Assembly (NCBI GenBank): GCA_016708905.1
Contig: JADJEV010000003.1
Span: forward strand, 930,001 to 994,000
Reading direction: 5' to 3'
Source of the DNA: Candidatus Methylophosphatis roskildensis
Lineage (GTDB): Bacteria; Pseudomonadota; Gammaproteobacteria; Burkholderiales; Rhodocyclaceae
DNA: 64,000 nucleotides
Shown in pieces: positions 9,288-18,502 of this stretch (its first letter is position 1; each line of letters starts with the position of its first letter). Below the pieces are notes generated by a model. The model had not been told where the DNA came from. It ran no database searches and saw only the letters and a program-made list of their open reading frames with translations. A program made the position numbers and the translations under genes.

Positions 9288-10724
9288 ATGAGTTCAGTCC
9301 GCAATTCGAGCGACGACGCGTCAGCGCCGCGACTGGATGTCGCGTTCACAGCTCTGAAATCCGCTGCGGGGCGCGAGCCGTATCCGGCCGAGGAGACACG
9401 CCGCGAGTGGCTTGCTGCGCTCGGGCGACTGCTGAGGGACAACTCATCGCGCATCGAGCAGGCAATCAGCGAAGACTTCGGGCATCGTTCACTACACGAA
9501 ACCCGACTCCTCGAATTGTTTCCCTGCCAGGAAGGGATTCGTCACGCGCAGGGACAACTGCGTCACTGGATGCGCGTGGAGCGCCGCCCGACGGGCCGCT
9601 GGTTCCAGCCGGGTCGTTCGTACGTTCTTCCGCAACCGCTGGGCGTGGTCGGAATCCTTGTGCCGTGGAACTACCCGATCTTCCTGGCCGCCGGTCCGCT
9701 GACTTGCGCGCTTGCCGCAGGCAATCGTGGGCTATTGAAGATGTCCGAATTCACGCCGAAGACCGGTGCCTTGTTCGCCGAGTTGATCGCCAGCTACTTC
9801 GCTCCTGAGGTGGTTAGCGTCGTGAATGGCGACGCGCAGATGGGCCAGGCGTTTTCCGCCTTGCCGTTCGATCACCTGCTGTTTACCGGGTCGACTGCGG
9901 TGGGGCACCATGTCATGCGTTCGGCAGCCGACAATCTGACGCCGGTGACCCTCGAACTGGGTGGGAAGTCGCCGGCCATCGTTGCGCCGGGCTATGCGCT
10001 CGGAAGGGCGGCCGAGCGGGTCGCCATCGGCAAGACGATGAACGCCGGCCAAACCTGCATTGCCCCGGACTACGTGCTGGTTCCGCGCGGGCAGGAACGT
10101 GCGTTCGTCGCCGCCGTTCGTGCCACGATAGACGCCATCTATCCCGAACTCGGCGTTACCCCCGACTATTCCCACATCATCAACCAGCGCCACTTCGGCA
10201 GGCTCATCGGCTATGTCGACGAGGCGCGCACGGCCGGCTGCGAAATCATCGAATTGTCGAGTCGCATGGAGCGGCCCGACGCGGCGACCCGGCGCATGCC
10301 GCCGCTGGCATTGCTGAATCCGTCGACCGGGCTCGCGGTGATGCGTGACGAGATCTTCGGACCGCTGCTGCCGGTGATCGGCTACCAGTCGATGGAGCAG
10401 GCGGTCGAGTTTGTCAATGCGCGTCCGCGTCCGCTCGCGCTCTACTGTTTCGACGATGACGCCAAGCGTATCGCGTGGCTGCTCAGGGCGACCCATGCCG
10501 GCGGCGTGACCATCAACGACACGATCATGCACATCGCACAGGACGAACTGCCCTTCGGCGGCGTTGGCGCGAGTGGTATGGGCAGCTATCACGGCAAGGC
10601 CGGCTTCGACACCTTCTCGAAACTGAAGCCGGTGTTCCACCAGTCACGATTGAACGGCCTCGGCTTATTCAAACCCCCGTATGGTCGCTTGTTCGAGCGC
10701 CTGGTTTCGGTTCTCATGCGCTGA
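9288..10724 (+). CDS. Coniferyl-aldehyde dehydrogenase-type ALDH
   Basis: A 478-residue NAD(P)-dependent aldehyde dehydrogenase, which oxidises an aldehyde to the acid. The general base Glu223 (TLELGGKSP) and nucleophile Cys257 (NAGQTCIAP) are both present, as is the PWNYP substrate/cofactor loop. Length and the 'GQTCIAPDYVLVP' context place it in the coniferyl aldehyde / fatty aldehyde branch of the superfamily rather than with betaine aldehyde enzymes. The start at MSSVRN has GGGAAGG five bases upstream; a GTG six bases earlier is less likely. Its stop overlaps the start of the next gene, making an operon with the Tat-exported subunit and the GMC oxidoreductase. The likely task is finishing oxidation of alcohols handled by the GMC enzyme (inference). 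Confidence 0.88.
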   Translation: MSSVRNSSDDASAPRLDVAFTALKSAAGREPYPAEETRREWLAALGRLLRDNSSRIEQAISEDFGHRSLHETRLLELFPCQEGIRHAQGQLRHWMRVERRPTGRWFQPGRSYVLPQPLGVVGILVPWNYPIFLAAGPLTCALAAGNRGLLKMSEFTPKTGALFAELIASYFAPEVVSVVNGDAQMGQAFSALPFDHLLFTGSTAVGHHVMRSAADNLTPVTLELGGKSPAIVAPGYALGRAAERVAIGKTMNAGQTCIAPDYVLVPRGQERAFVAAVRATIDAIYPELGVTPDYSHIINQRHFGRLIGYVDEARTAGCEIIELSSRMERPDAATRRMPPLALLNPSTGLAVMRDEIFGPLLPVIGYQSMEQAVEFVNARPRPLALYCFDDDAKRIAWLLRATHAGGVTINDTIMHIAQDELPFGGVGASGMGSYHGKAGFDTFSKLKPVFHQSRLNGLGLFKPPYGRLFERLVSVLMR

Positions 10725-11221
10725 TGACGTCGCGACGGACCTTCATCAAGGCGGGTCTGCTCGGCGGCCTGGTACTGGGGGCCGGCGGCGTATGGTACGC
10801 GGCGAGCCGCGAGCAGGCGCCGGCAGGACGTCTGACCCGGTCGGCCCGCTCGATGTTCCAGGCGATCACCCCGGTGATGCTGGCGGGCATGCTGGGCGAA
10901 GGGAGCGGTCGGATCGAGCGAGTGGTCGATGGTGTCGAACGCGCGGTGGCGGGGCTTTCCGCCGCAGCGCAGTCGGAACTCGCCGATCTGTTCGGCCTGC
11001 TCGGCTTTTATCCGGTCCGCAAGCTGTTGACCGGCATCGGCGACTGGCGGCTCGCGACGCCGGCAGACATCGAGGCCTCCCTCAGCGGATGGCGCTTCCA
11101 CCACTACGCACTGCTGCAGGGCGCCTACGCGGCCATGCATGATCTCGTGCTCGGTGCCTGGTACGCTCAGCCCGAAAGCTGGGAAGCGATTGCTTACCCC
11201 GGCCCGCCGGAGGTGAGATGA
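10724..11221 (+). CDS. Tat-exported small subunit of a GMC dehydrogenase
   Basis: A 165-residue protein with a twin-arginine signal at its start (SRRTFIKAG followed by a Gly/Leu/Val-rich segment to about residue 28). The mature part is helical and resembles the small (subunit 3-like) partners that accompany periplasmic GMC-type dehydrogenases such as gluconate 2-dehydrogenase. Start and stop codons overlap on both sides: its ATG overlaps the stop of the aldehyde dehydrogenase gene, and its end overlaps the start of the GMC gene. Tight coupling implies equal production of the two subunits. The signal would carry the folded complex to the periplasm, the GMC subunit having no signal of its own. 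Substrate is not predictable. Confidence 0.72.
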   Translation: MTSRRTFIKAGLLGGLVLGAGGVWYAASREQAPAGRLTRSARSMFQAITPVMLAGMLGEGSGRIERVVDGVERAVAGLSAAAQSELADLFGLLGFYPVRKLLTGIGDWRLATPADIEASLSGWRFHHYALLQGAYAAMHDLVLGAWYAQPESWEAIAYPGPPEVR

Positions 11222-12831
11222 CGATCCGCGACCCGATTCGTGAGGGCCTTGCCGCGGGCTGGAAAGTGCTCGACGCATCCTTGATCGAGTCTCCGCGCAC
11301 CCTGGAGGCCGATGTCGTCATCGTCGGCACCGGCGCAGGCGGCGGCATTGCCGCGGAGATCATGACGGCGGCCGGTTTCGACGTGATCCTGGTCGAGGAA
11401 GGTCCGCTCAGGTCAACCCATGACTTTCGCATGCTGGAAGCCGAGGCCTATCCGCAACTCTATCAGGAATCGGCGGCACGCAAGACGCGCGACAAGGCGA
11501 TCAACATATTGCAGGGGCGCTGCGTCGGCGGGTCGACGACGGTGAACTGGGCGTCGAGCTTCCGTACGCCGGCGGCGACGCTCGCCTTCTGGCGCGAGCG
11601 CTATGGGCTCACCGAGTACACGCCGGAAGCCTTGCAGCCCTGGTTCGAGATGGTCGAACGGCGGCTGGGCATCGGACCCTGGGAGCGGGCGCCGAACATG
11701 AACAATGCGCTGCTGCGGAGCGGCGCTACGGCGCTCGGCATCCCGGTCGGCGAGATTCGACGCAACGTGCGCGATTGCTGGAATCTCGGCTACTGCGGCA
11801 TGGGCTGTCCCACCGGCGCCAAACAGTCGATGCTGGTGACGACGATTCCCACTGCGCTGGGGCGCGGCGCGACGCTGATCCATCACCTGCGAGCTCAGCG
11901 GCTGCTGTCGGCCGGCGCACGGATCGATGCGCTCGAATGCCAGCCGATCCAGGCGGACGGCATTCACCCACGACAAACAGCGGTAACGTTGCGCGCGCGC
12001 CATTTCGTCCTCGCCGCCGGGGCGATCGGGACGCCTGCGCTGCTGTTGCGCTCAAACCTGCCGGATCCGTACAGCCTGACCGGCAGGCGAACCTTTCTCC
12101 ACCCGACGGTGATCGCCGCAGGACAATTCGCCAAGGCCGTGCATGGCCACGCTGGCGCGCCGCAATCGCTTTACTCCGACCACTTCCTCGAACAGTATCC
12201 GATCGACGGACCGCTGGGCTTCAAACTCGAGGTTCCGCCGCTGCATCCGGTACTTTTTTCGACCACGCTGCAAGGCTTTGCTGCCGAACATGCCGAGGCG
12301 ATGCGCGGCTTTGCCCATACCCATGCGCAATTGGCGTTATTGCGCGACGGATTTCATCCGGAGAGCCACGGCGGCCGGGTCGAACTGCGTGCGGATGGAA
12401 CACCTGTGCTCGATTACCCGCTCAACGAGCCGATCTGGGAAGGGGCGCGACGCGCATTGCTGACCATGGCCGAGATCCAGTTTGCCGCCGGCGCGATCCG
12501 CGTACTGCCGGTGCACGAGCAATGCCGCGGTTACGCAAACTGGGGCGAGGCGAAGGAGGGAATTGCCCGACTGCCGATGAAACCGCTGCTGACGCGCGTC
12601 GTATCCGCGCACGTGATGGGTGGCGCCGCCATGAGCGCGAGTGCCGAAACCGGTTTGACTTCACCCGACGGCAGTCTCCGCCATGTGGACAATGTTTCGG
12701 TATTCGACGGATCGGTGTTTCCGACCAGCATCGGCTCCAATCCGCAGCTCTCGATCTATGCCATCACGGCCCGCAACGCGAGCATTTTGACAAGCCGGAT
12801 GACCGGAAGGCCTGCGCCTCCGTTAGCATAG
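11218..12831 (+). CDS. GMC-family FAD oxidoreductase (alcohol dehydrogenase/oxidase type)
   Basis: A 537-residue flavoprotein of the glucose-methanol-choline family. The FAD-binding GTGAGGG motif is at residues 37-43. The catalytic pair His465 (SAHVMGG) and Asn508 (SIGSNPQLS) are present. A Cys-rich stretch (CWNLGYCGMGCPTGAK, near residue 190) is shared with long-chain fatty alcohol oxidases and cholesterol oxidase-like members, which favours a hydrophobic alcohol as substrate. The gene starts inside the end of the Tat-subunit gene (ATGA overlap) and is followed four bases later by a lipase gene. Together with the aldehyde dehydrogenase this gives an alcohol-to-acid route. Substrate identity is inference. 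Confidence 0.85.
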   Translation: MTIRDPIREGLAAGWKVLDASLIESPRTLEADVVIVGTGAGGGIAAEIMTAAGFDVILVEEGPLRSTHDFRMLEAEAYPQLYQESAARKTRDKAINILQGRCVGGSTTVNWASSFRTPAATLAFWRERYGLTEYTPEALQPWFEMVERRLGIGPWERAPNMNNALLRSGATALGIPVGEIRRNVRDCWNLGYCGMGCPTGAKQSMLVTTIPTALGRGATLIHHLRAQRLLSAGARIDALECQPIQADGIHPRQTAVTLRARHFVLAAGAIGTPALLLRSNLPDPYSLTGRRTFLHPTVIAAGQFAKAVHGHAGAPQSLYSDHFLEQYPIDGPLGFKLEVPPLHPVLFSTTLQGFAAEHAEAMRGFAHTHAQLALLRDGFHPESHGGRVELRADGTPVLDYPLNEPIWEGARRALLTMAEIQFAAGAIRVLPVHEQCRGYANWGEAKEGIARLPMKPLLTRVVSAHVMGGAAMSASAETGLTSPDGSLRHVDNVSVFDGSVFPTSIGSNPQLSIYAITARNASILTSRMTGRPAPPLA

Positions 12832-12835
12832 GCAC

Positions 12836-13801
12836 ATGCTAGCCAGTGTATTGACGCTGATTCTGTTCGTCGAAATGTTCGTGTACTGCGGCTACGCCGT
12901 TGCGCGCGTGGTGCTCGGTGCATGGTCGCCGGGTTTCGCGATCCTGTTCATTCTCGGCATGCCGATCGTCTTGCGCGGGTTGCTGACTGCGATCGGTTTT
13001 GCGGTGTCGTGGTTCTTCCGTTCGCCCCGGCCGCAGTCGGGCAGCATCACGCTGCTGGAGGGACTGTGGATGTTCGTCCGCGAATGGGCCGCGATGTCCT
13101 TCCAGTACGGTTTCGGTCAGGCCTTCGAGAGCGTGTTCGTCGCTCCGGACAGGCTGCGTCGAGTAGCGAGCGGGGAAACCCCAGTGCTGCTTGTTCATGG
13201 TTACCTCTGCAACCGCGGCGTCTGGTGGTGGCTCAAGCCGCGCATTGAGAACGCCGGACACGTCGTCGCGACGGTGACGCTGGAACCTGTACTCGGCGAA
13301 ATCGATGATGGCGTTCGGCCGCTGATGGAACGTATCGAAGCGGTTTGCCGCGAGACGGGTGCGTCGCGGGTGACACTGGTCTGTCACAGCATGGGCGGTC
13401 TGACCGCACGAGCCTACGTTCGCGCCTGCGGCAGCGAGCGCGTGGCCAGGCTCATTACCATCGCCACGCCGCACCAGGGAAGTGCGATGGCCCGATTCGG
13501 GCTGGGGCGAAACGCGCGGCAGATGCGGGACGGCAGCGCCTGGATCGCTGCGCTCGGGCAAGCGGCGCTTCCGGCGGCCCTGCCGGTCGTCTCGATCTAC
13601 AGCCTCCATGACAGCCTGCTGGTGCCCCAGGACAACGCGATCCTGCCAGGCGCACAGTTGATGCCGCTGACCGGGCGCGGACACAACGAGATGCTGGTCT
13701 CGCGTGCGACTCTCGATTTCCTGCTCGGCGAGTTCGACTCGGCACCGACCAAAGCCCAGCGGCATGAACTCAAAAGTGAATACCCCGCATCAATTGGGTG
13801 A
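12836..13801 (+). CDS. Membrane-anchored alpha/beta-hydrolase (lipase/esterase)
   Basis: A 321-residue hydrolase with two hydrophobic helices in the first 60 residues that should fix it to the membrane. The lipase signature is clear: oxyanion region VLLVHGYLCNRG near residue 117, nucleophile Ser185 in CHSMGG, an Asp in YSLHDSLL and a His in GRGHNEM near the C-terminus, completing the triad. Spacing behind the GMC gene is only four bases, so it is the last gene of that operon. Its end overlaps the convergent acyl-CoA reductase gene by 32 bases. A role in freeing fatty acids or esters for the adjoining oxidation genes is plausible but unproven. Confidence 0.82.
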   Translation: MLASVLTLILFVEMFVYCGYAVARVVLGAWSPGFAILFILGMPIVLRGLLTAIGFAVSWFFRSPRPQSGSITLLEGLWMFVREWAAMSFQYGFGQAFESVFVAPDRLRRVASGETPVLLVHGYLCNRGVWWWLKPRIENAGHVVATVTLEPVLGEIDDGVRPLMERIEAVCRETGASRVTLVCHSMGGLTARAYVRACGSERVARLITIATPHQGSAMARFGLGRNARQMRDGSAWIAALGQAALPAALPVVSIYSLHDSLLVPQDNAILPGAQLMPLTGRGHNEMLVSRATLDFLLGEFDSAPTKAQRHELKSEYPASIG

Positions 13802-15764
13802 ATGCCAACTGATCCGGCGTCGGGGCGGGCTGTTTTGCCGCGCCCTTGGTACCCTCCTGGGATGCGCTGGAGTCGGGGAACATCCGGAAAGTGGTGTTCA
13901 TTACGATCTGCGCCACCCTGGGCGCCAGGGCGTGCAATACCTGGCCGGTGACGCCCAGTCGCGTGGCAATGCGGACCGGCTTGTAGATGATGGCCTGGAC
14001 CACCAGATCGGCCGCATCCTCCGGGGTCAGGGTGGGCACCTGCTCGTATAGCTTGGTCGGGGCGATCATCGGCGTCTTGACCAGCGGCATGTTGATCGTC
14101 GTGAACTCTATGCCGCGATCGGAGAATTCGCTTGCTGCACACTTCGAGAATGCATCCATCGCAGCCTTGGACGCCACGTAGGCCGAAAAGCGTGGGGCAT
14201 TAGTCAACACGCCGATCGAACTGATGTTGATGATGTGGCCACGCCGCTTCTCCATCATTTTCGGCAGCAGACCCATCGTCAGCCGCAGTGCGCCGAAGTA
14301 GTTGAGTTGCATCGTGCGTTCGAAGTCGTGAAAACGGTCGAACGAGTTCTCGATCGCGCGGCGGATCGAACGTCCGGCGTTGTTGACCAGAATATCGACG
14401 CCGCCCAGATCGTCACCCAGTTTGCTCACCAGTTCGTCGCATTGCGAGTAGTCCGAGAGATCAACTGAATAGGTCACGAGTTTGAGTCCGCGCGATTCGA
14501 ACTCCTTCTTGGTCTCCGCCAACTGCCCCACGTCGCGCGCGCAAATGACGGTGATTGCCCCGGCCTCCGCCAGCTTCATTGCCGTCGCCTTGCCGATGCC
14601 CGACGAACCTCCGGTCACCAGCACGACCTTGCCGGCGACCTGACCCTTCAATGTGTGATCAATGAACAGATCGGGATCGAGATGACGTTCCCAGTAGTCC
14701 CACAGTCGCCAGGCATAGCTGTCCAGCGGCGGCACTTCGATACCAGTGCCCTTGAGCAGCTTCCGTGTCTCGCGGCAATCGAAGCGGGTCGGGTAATTGA
14801 CCATATCGAGGATGTTGTCCGGCAGGCCGAGGTCTTGCATGATCGCATTGCGAATGCGGCGGATCGGCGTCAGCGCCATCAGGCCCTTCTTGACGCCCTT
14901 CGGAATGAAGCCCAGCAACGCGGCATTGATGCGCATGGCCATTGCCGGCGCGTGGGCCGCGCGGGCGAAGATGTTGAGGACGTCGCCGACCCGCATCGGG
15001 TTGGGATCGGTCAGATGGAAGCACTCGCCGTCATGGTCCTTGAGGTGGGCAAGATGATCCATCGCGTCGACCACGAAGTCGACCGGCACCATGTTGATTC
15101 GGCCACCCTCGATGCCGATGGTCGGCATCCACGGCGGGAGGATGTTCCGTATGCGCTGGATCAACTTGAAGAAGTAGTAGGGGCCGTCGGCCTTGTCGAC
15201 CGCACCGGTGCGCGAATCACCGACCACGACTGCCGGGCGATAGATGCGCCAGGGCACCTTGCAGTCCTTGCGGACTATCGCTTCCGAATCGTGCTTGGTG
15301 CGAAAGTAGGGGTGTTCGAGGTTTTCCGCCTCGACAAACATGTCCTCGCGAAAGATGCCCTCGAACATCCCCGCTGCGGCGATCGAACTGGTGTGATGAA
15401 AACAGCCGACCTGCATGAGGTTGGCGAAGGCCACGACGTTTGCCGTGCCGACGACATTGGCCTGCTGCTGCTCCTGTTCACCCGCCTTGAGGTCATAGAC
15501 TGCCGCAAGGTGAAACAGATGCCTGATCTTGCCCTTGAGCTTCTTTCTTTCCGCCGCTCCGATACCGAGATCCTTTGCGGTCAGGTCGCCGACAACCGGA
15601 ATCGCCCTCGAGGCATCCACGCCCCAATAATCGAGCAAGTCGGGAACCCGGGCCTGACTCGCCTCGCGGGTCAGGAAATACACGGTGGACGCCGGGCGCT
15701 CCAGCAGTTTGCGAACCAGCCGCTTGCCGATGAATCCGGTTGCGCCAGTGACGAAGTAGATCAT
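13770..15764 (-). CDS. Two-domain fatty acyl-CoA reductase (Maqu_2507-like)
   Basis: A 664-residue fusion of two short-chain dehydrogenase units. The first (residues 1 to about 370) starts with GATGFIG at 7-13 and resembles the extended, acyl-reductase NAD-binding type (YRPAVVVGDSRTG downstream). The second (about 378-664) is a classical SDR with TGGSSGIG, NNAG, the catalytic Ser in NISSIG and YVASK. This order and length match the Marinobacter enzyme Maqu_2507, which reduces fatty acyl-CoA all the way to the alcohol. That is the best functional guess; a multi-purpose SDR fusion is the alternative. The ATG chosen follows GGAG; an upstream in-frame extension has no support. It faces the lipase operon and has a mobile element just upstream. 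Confidence 0.75.
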   Translation of the reverse strand: MIYFVTGATGFIGKRLVRKLLERPASTVYFLTREASQARVPDLLDYWGVDASRAIPVVGDLTAKDLGIGAAERKKLKGKIRHLFHLAAVYDLKAGEQEQQQANVVGTANVVAFANLMQVGCFHHTSSIAAAGMFEGIFREDMFVEAENLEHPYFRTKHDSEAIVRKDCKVPWRIYRPAVVVGDSRTGAVDKADGPYYFFKLIQRIRNILPPWMPTIGIEGGRINMVPVDFVVDAMDHLAHLKDHDGECFHLTDPNPMRVGDVLNIFARAAHAPAMAMRINAALLGFIPKGVKKGLMALTPIRRIRNAIMQDLGLPDNILDMVNYPTRFDCRETRKLLKGTGIEVPPLDSYAWRLWDYWERHLDPDLFIDHTLKGQVAGKVVLVTGGSSGIGKATAMKLAEAGAITVICARDVGQLAETKKEFESRGLKLVTYSVDLSDYSQCDELVSKLGDDLGGVDILVNNAGRSIRRAIENSFDRFHDFERTMQLNYFGALRLTMGLLPKMMEKRRGHIINISSIGVLTNAPRFSAYVASKAAMDAFSKCAASEFSDRGIEFTTINMPLVKTPMIAPTKLYEQVPTLTPEDAADLVVQAIIYKPVRIATRLGVTGQVLHALAPRVAQIVMNTTFRMFPDSSASQEGTKGAAKQPAPTPDQLAFTQLMRGIHF

Positions 15765-15893
15765 GAGTGTCTCCTCTGTCCTTGTGATTTGCCGCGGAAC
15801 TCTCAAGGGTGCAAGCGGCGAGCGATGCCAGTGCGGATGATACACAGACGGGACCCCGAACGCGGGCAGCCGGGCATCACGGTAAATTTGTTC

Positions 15894-17694
15894 TCAAGTA
15901 ACCCGTGGTCCGGAAGCTGAGTTATTGGTCATACGCAAGTAGTCGAAGACGAGGCGGGTATTGAAGCAAAGTTTGCGCATCATCTCGGCGATAGACTCGG
16001 TGCTCTGAAAGGACTTGAGGATGCCGACGGCGAAGCGACGCAGGCGGGTGATGTTTTCCGGGCCGTGGCCGGTACGGATGCGAGAGCGATCCTCGTCGTA
16101 GTTCCAGTCGATGATGTAATGGGTGCTCTCGATGGTCCAGTGGCCGCGATTGATCGCCAAGACCTCTTGCGCCGAGGCCTCGTGCGGCGACTGGCTCGTG
16201 ATGCCCAGCGCGATCTCACGCGATGACTCGCCGGTTTTCTTCTTGATTGATTCGCGCTCGATCATGAACACCTGGCCGACGTGAGGGAAATCGAGGTAGG
16301 CATTGAGCGCCGTACTGCACCAGATGCGTCGGGTCTCGATGCGGCCATGGTCAGGCGGGGTCACGTCGACGAAGTCAGGATCGCCCCGCTTTTCAAACAG
16401 CAAGGCGATTTCGCGTTCGAGACCGGGCTGGTTGCCTTTGACGGTAAAGCTATAGTGGGCCTTGCGCCCGATCAGATACGCTGCCAGTGTGCGCTGGGTC
16501 AGCAGCGCATCGGCCGTGACCACCTTGCCGGCGAGCGCGCAGCCATCGAGCACGGGGATGGCCATGCCGATCTCGTTGGTACGCTCTTGCTCATCGCTGC
16601 CGGCTACGGGCAATGTCCCGACTTTTTTGGGTGTGGCAGGTGTTCGACTCATGGCCGATCACGCTCAGGATGTGCGTTTGATAGCCCTGCGCGTCGATCG
16701 CGTTCTTCATGACTTTACCATCCATCGCCAGCGCCCGGTCGTCTTTTGCCCACGCCTGGTTCCAGACATTGAGCGCGCGATCCAGCGTGTCCGGTTCAAT
16801 GCGCACCAGGCAATCGCGGATGACGAATTCGCTGGGGACGACATAACGCCCCTTCTCGCGCCGACAGCCAAAGCGCTCACGTGCCTTTTGCCCCAGGCTT
16901 TCGGCCCAGTCATGGGCGGCCTTGTAGCCGCGCATGCCGCACAGGATGGCGCCCGCGGCAATGCCCAGCACCACGGGCAGGCGGTGGCGGCGCCCTTGCC
17001 GGCGGCGCGGGTCGGTGACGGTGGTGAAGCACAGCGGCAGCGCGCGCATCTGCTCAGCGCTCAGCATCAATTTTGGGGCTCCCGTGAGTTGAAGGTGATT
17101 GCGCTCAGGATGCGTCAATTGCGCTCGGGCGGCCCGGTGCAAGGCACGCACAAACACGCGCTTGGGCGCGTCAATCTCGCCGCTGTAGCCTTGCCGCGTG
17201 CGCCGGTAGCCTTGAGTGAGCCCCAGTTCCGTCCAGTTGGCCGCGCGATAGACGCCGCCATGAAATCGCCGCGGATCGACAAAGGTTTCCAGCAGGAGCA
17301 AGGGATGACCAAAGCGCCCCTGCCAGTCGCGGGCGATGCGCCGTTCAGTGAGCGAGAGCACCCGTGAGCCAATATTCGGCCGGTGCCACTCGGGCAGGAT
17401 CAGGAAGCGACTGTTGTTGGCGATGAGTTTGAGTCGGTCATACTGCGTGCGAAAGTCCCAGCCGATCCATCGATCACGCACGCCGCATTTCAGGGCCGCC
17501 GCCGAGACGTTGAGTTGCGCGACCCACTGACCGCGCCAGGTTGCGACATACCAGATCGCCTCGCCGATCTTCGCGAGATCTCCCAGATAATGATGCCGCG
17601 CCATCTGCTCTCGATAGCGTTGTTCCTCGCTGCGCTCTACCGGCCGTACCTGAAGCTCCGATAGGACTTGCGCCATGGGTTTCATCGATTCCAT
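15894..17694 (-). pseudogene. ISAs1-type transposase with DUF4338 N-terminus, frameshifted
   Basis: Two abutting frames together encode one transposase. The first 230 or so residues match DUF4338, the DruA-like domain (HHYLGD, GWDFRTQYDRL, FLILPEWHRPNIGSRVL). An ISAs1-type transposase follows (LCFTTVTDPRRRQGRRHRL, AMDGKVMKNA with the first Asp, VVTADALLTQ with the second, GHWTIESTHYIIDWNYDED with the Glu). The frame breaks inside a run of six A on the coding strand (plus-strand T-run 16623-16628): frame one ends in CHTQKSRDIAR, frame two continues PKKVGTLPVAG. Joining them needs one base fewer in the run. A +1 shift does not fit ordinary -1 programmed frameshifting, so mutation or a sequencing error is likely. 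Terminal inverted repeats were looked for but not found. It sits upstream of the acyl-CoA reductase. Confidence 0.75.
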
Positions 17695-17951
17695 CCCATG
17701 GGTTATACCGAGAAATCCCGGGCTTGTCCAGCCTTGCGTGCTAACCCATTGCACTAACAAACTAATTCAGATAGCGCCGATCCGCCCTGAGCCGGGCATT
17801 GCCGTTTAGTGTGCATGCTCTAAACATGCGACCTAGACTGTGTTGTGAGACGCAACAGTGGGTGATGTCGTAGGGTGGCAGCATGGTTCGCTGGTGCGGT
17901 GGCGCGCAGGGTTGCGCGGAATTCAGGATGTCAAATGCAAGGAGATCTGCA

Positions 17952-18380
17952 ATGGTGAAGAAGCTCAACAAGTTGGCATCGGCTGCCGGCGAAAACCAGA
18001 TGGCCTCGGCCGTTCGCGATTCCGCTCAACAAATCTGGCTTGCCGGACTCGGCGCTTTCGCCAAGGCGCAGGCGGGTGGCACCAAGGTTTTCGAGGCCCT
18101 GGTCAAGGAAGGCGAGAGCCTGCAATCACGTACCAAGGAGGCTGCCGCGGAGAAGGTCACCGAAATGACCAGCCGGGCGACGGGCACTTGGGATCGTCTC
18201 GAGCAGGTGTTCGAAGACCGGGTTGCGCGCGCGCTGCACAGTCTTGGCGTCCCGACCAAGCAGGACGTGCAGACGCTTACCCGCCGGGTTCATGAGTTGA
18301 CCGCAGTTGTCCACAAGCTTGCCGAAGGTGAATCTGTGAACGAAAAACCGGCGCCACGCCGTCGCACAGCAGCGAAATAG
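17952..18380 (+). CDS. Phasin-family polyhydroxyalkanoate granule protein
   Basis: A 142-residue protein of the PhaI/PhaF-type phasin family, small amphipathic proteins coating polyhydroxyalkanoate granules. The N-terminal helix region (QQIWLAGLGAFAKAQAGGTKVFEALVKEGE, residues about 25-55) is diagnostic. The later helix DVQTLTRRVHELTAVVHKL suits coiled-coil self-association, and a basic KPAPRRRTAAK tail could touch DNA as PhaF tails do, though it is short. AAGGAG lies seven bases before the ATG. A candidate terminator follows. Being close to a patatin lipase and a TetR regulator suggests a granule or lipid locus. No PHA synthase is in the window. Confidence 0.85.
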   Translation: MVKKLNKLASAAGENQMASAVRDSAQQIWLAGLGAFAKAQAGGTKVFEALVKEGESLQSRTKEAAAEKVTEMTSRATGTWDRLEQVFEDRVARALHSLGVPTKQDVQTLTRRVHELTAVVHKLAEGESVNEKPAPRRRTAAK

Positions 18381-18392
18381 AGCTTGCATGGT

Positions 18393-18474
18393 CCACCGCC
18401 GTCGGAAGAAGGCTCTTTCGACTTCCCCCTCCCTAGTCGGATGGGCCGGGATGCTCCGGCGGCGGTGGCTTTTT
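18393..18474 (+). terminator. Possible intrinsic terminator after the phasin gene
   Basis: CCACCGCCG at 18393-18401 pairs exactly with CGGCGGTGG at 18460-18468, and the second arm is followed by CTTTTT. The loop is long (58 bases), so it only counts as a terminator if the loop folds locally. Confidence 0.4.
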
Positions 18475-18502
18475 CTGCATTTTTCTCGCCACTGACGAAT
18501 TC

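Noticed and set aside
16591..16652. Programmed -1 frameshift in the ISAs1-type transposase
   Set aside because: The two frames are related by +1 at the A6 run, not -1, so the usual mechanism does not apply; mutation or sequencing error is simpler.
16591..17694. A Druantia defence system based on the DruA-like domain
   Set aside because: The domain is fused to a transposase and no druB-E type helicase genes are nearby.
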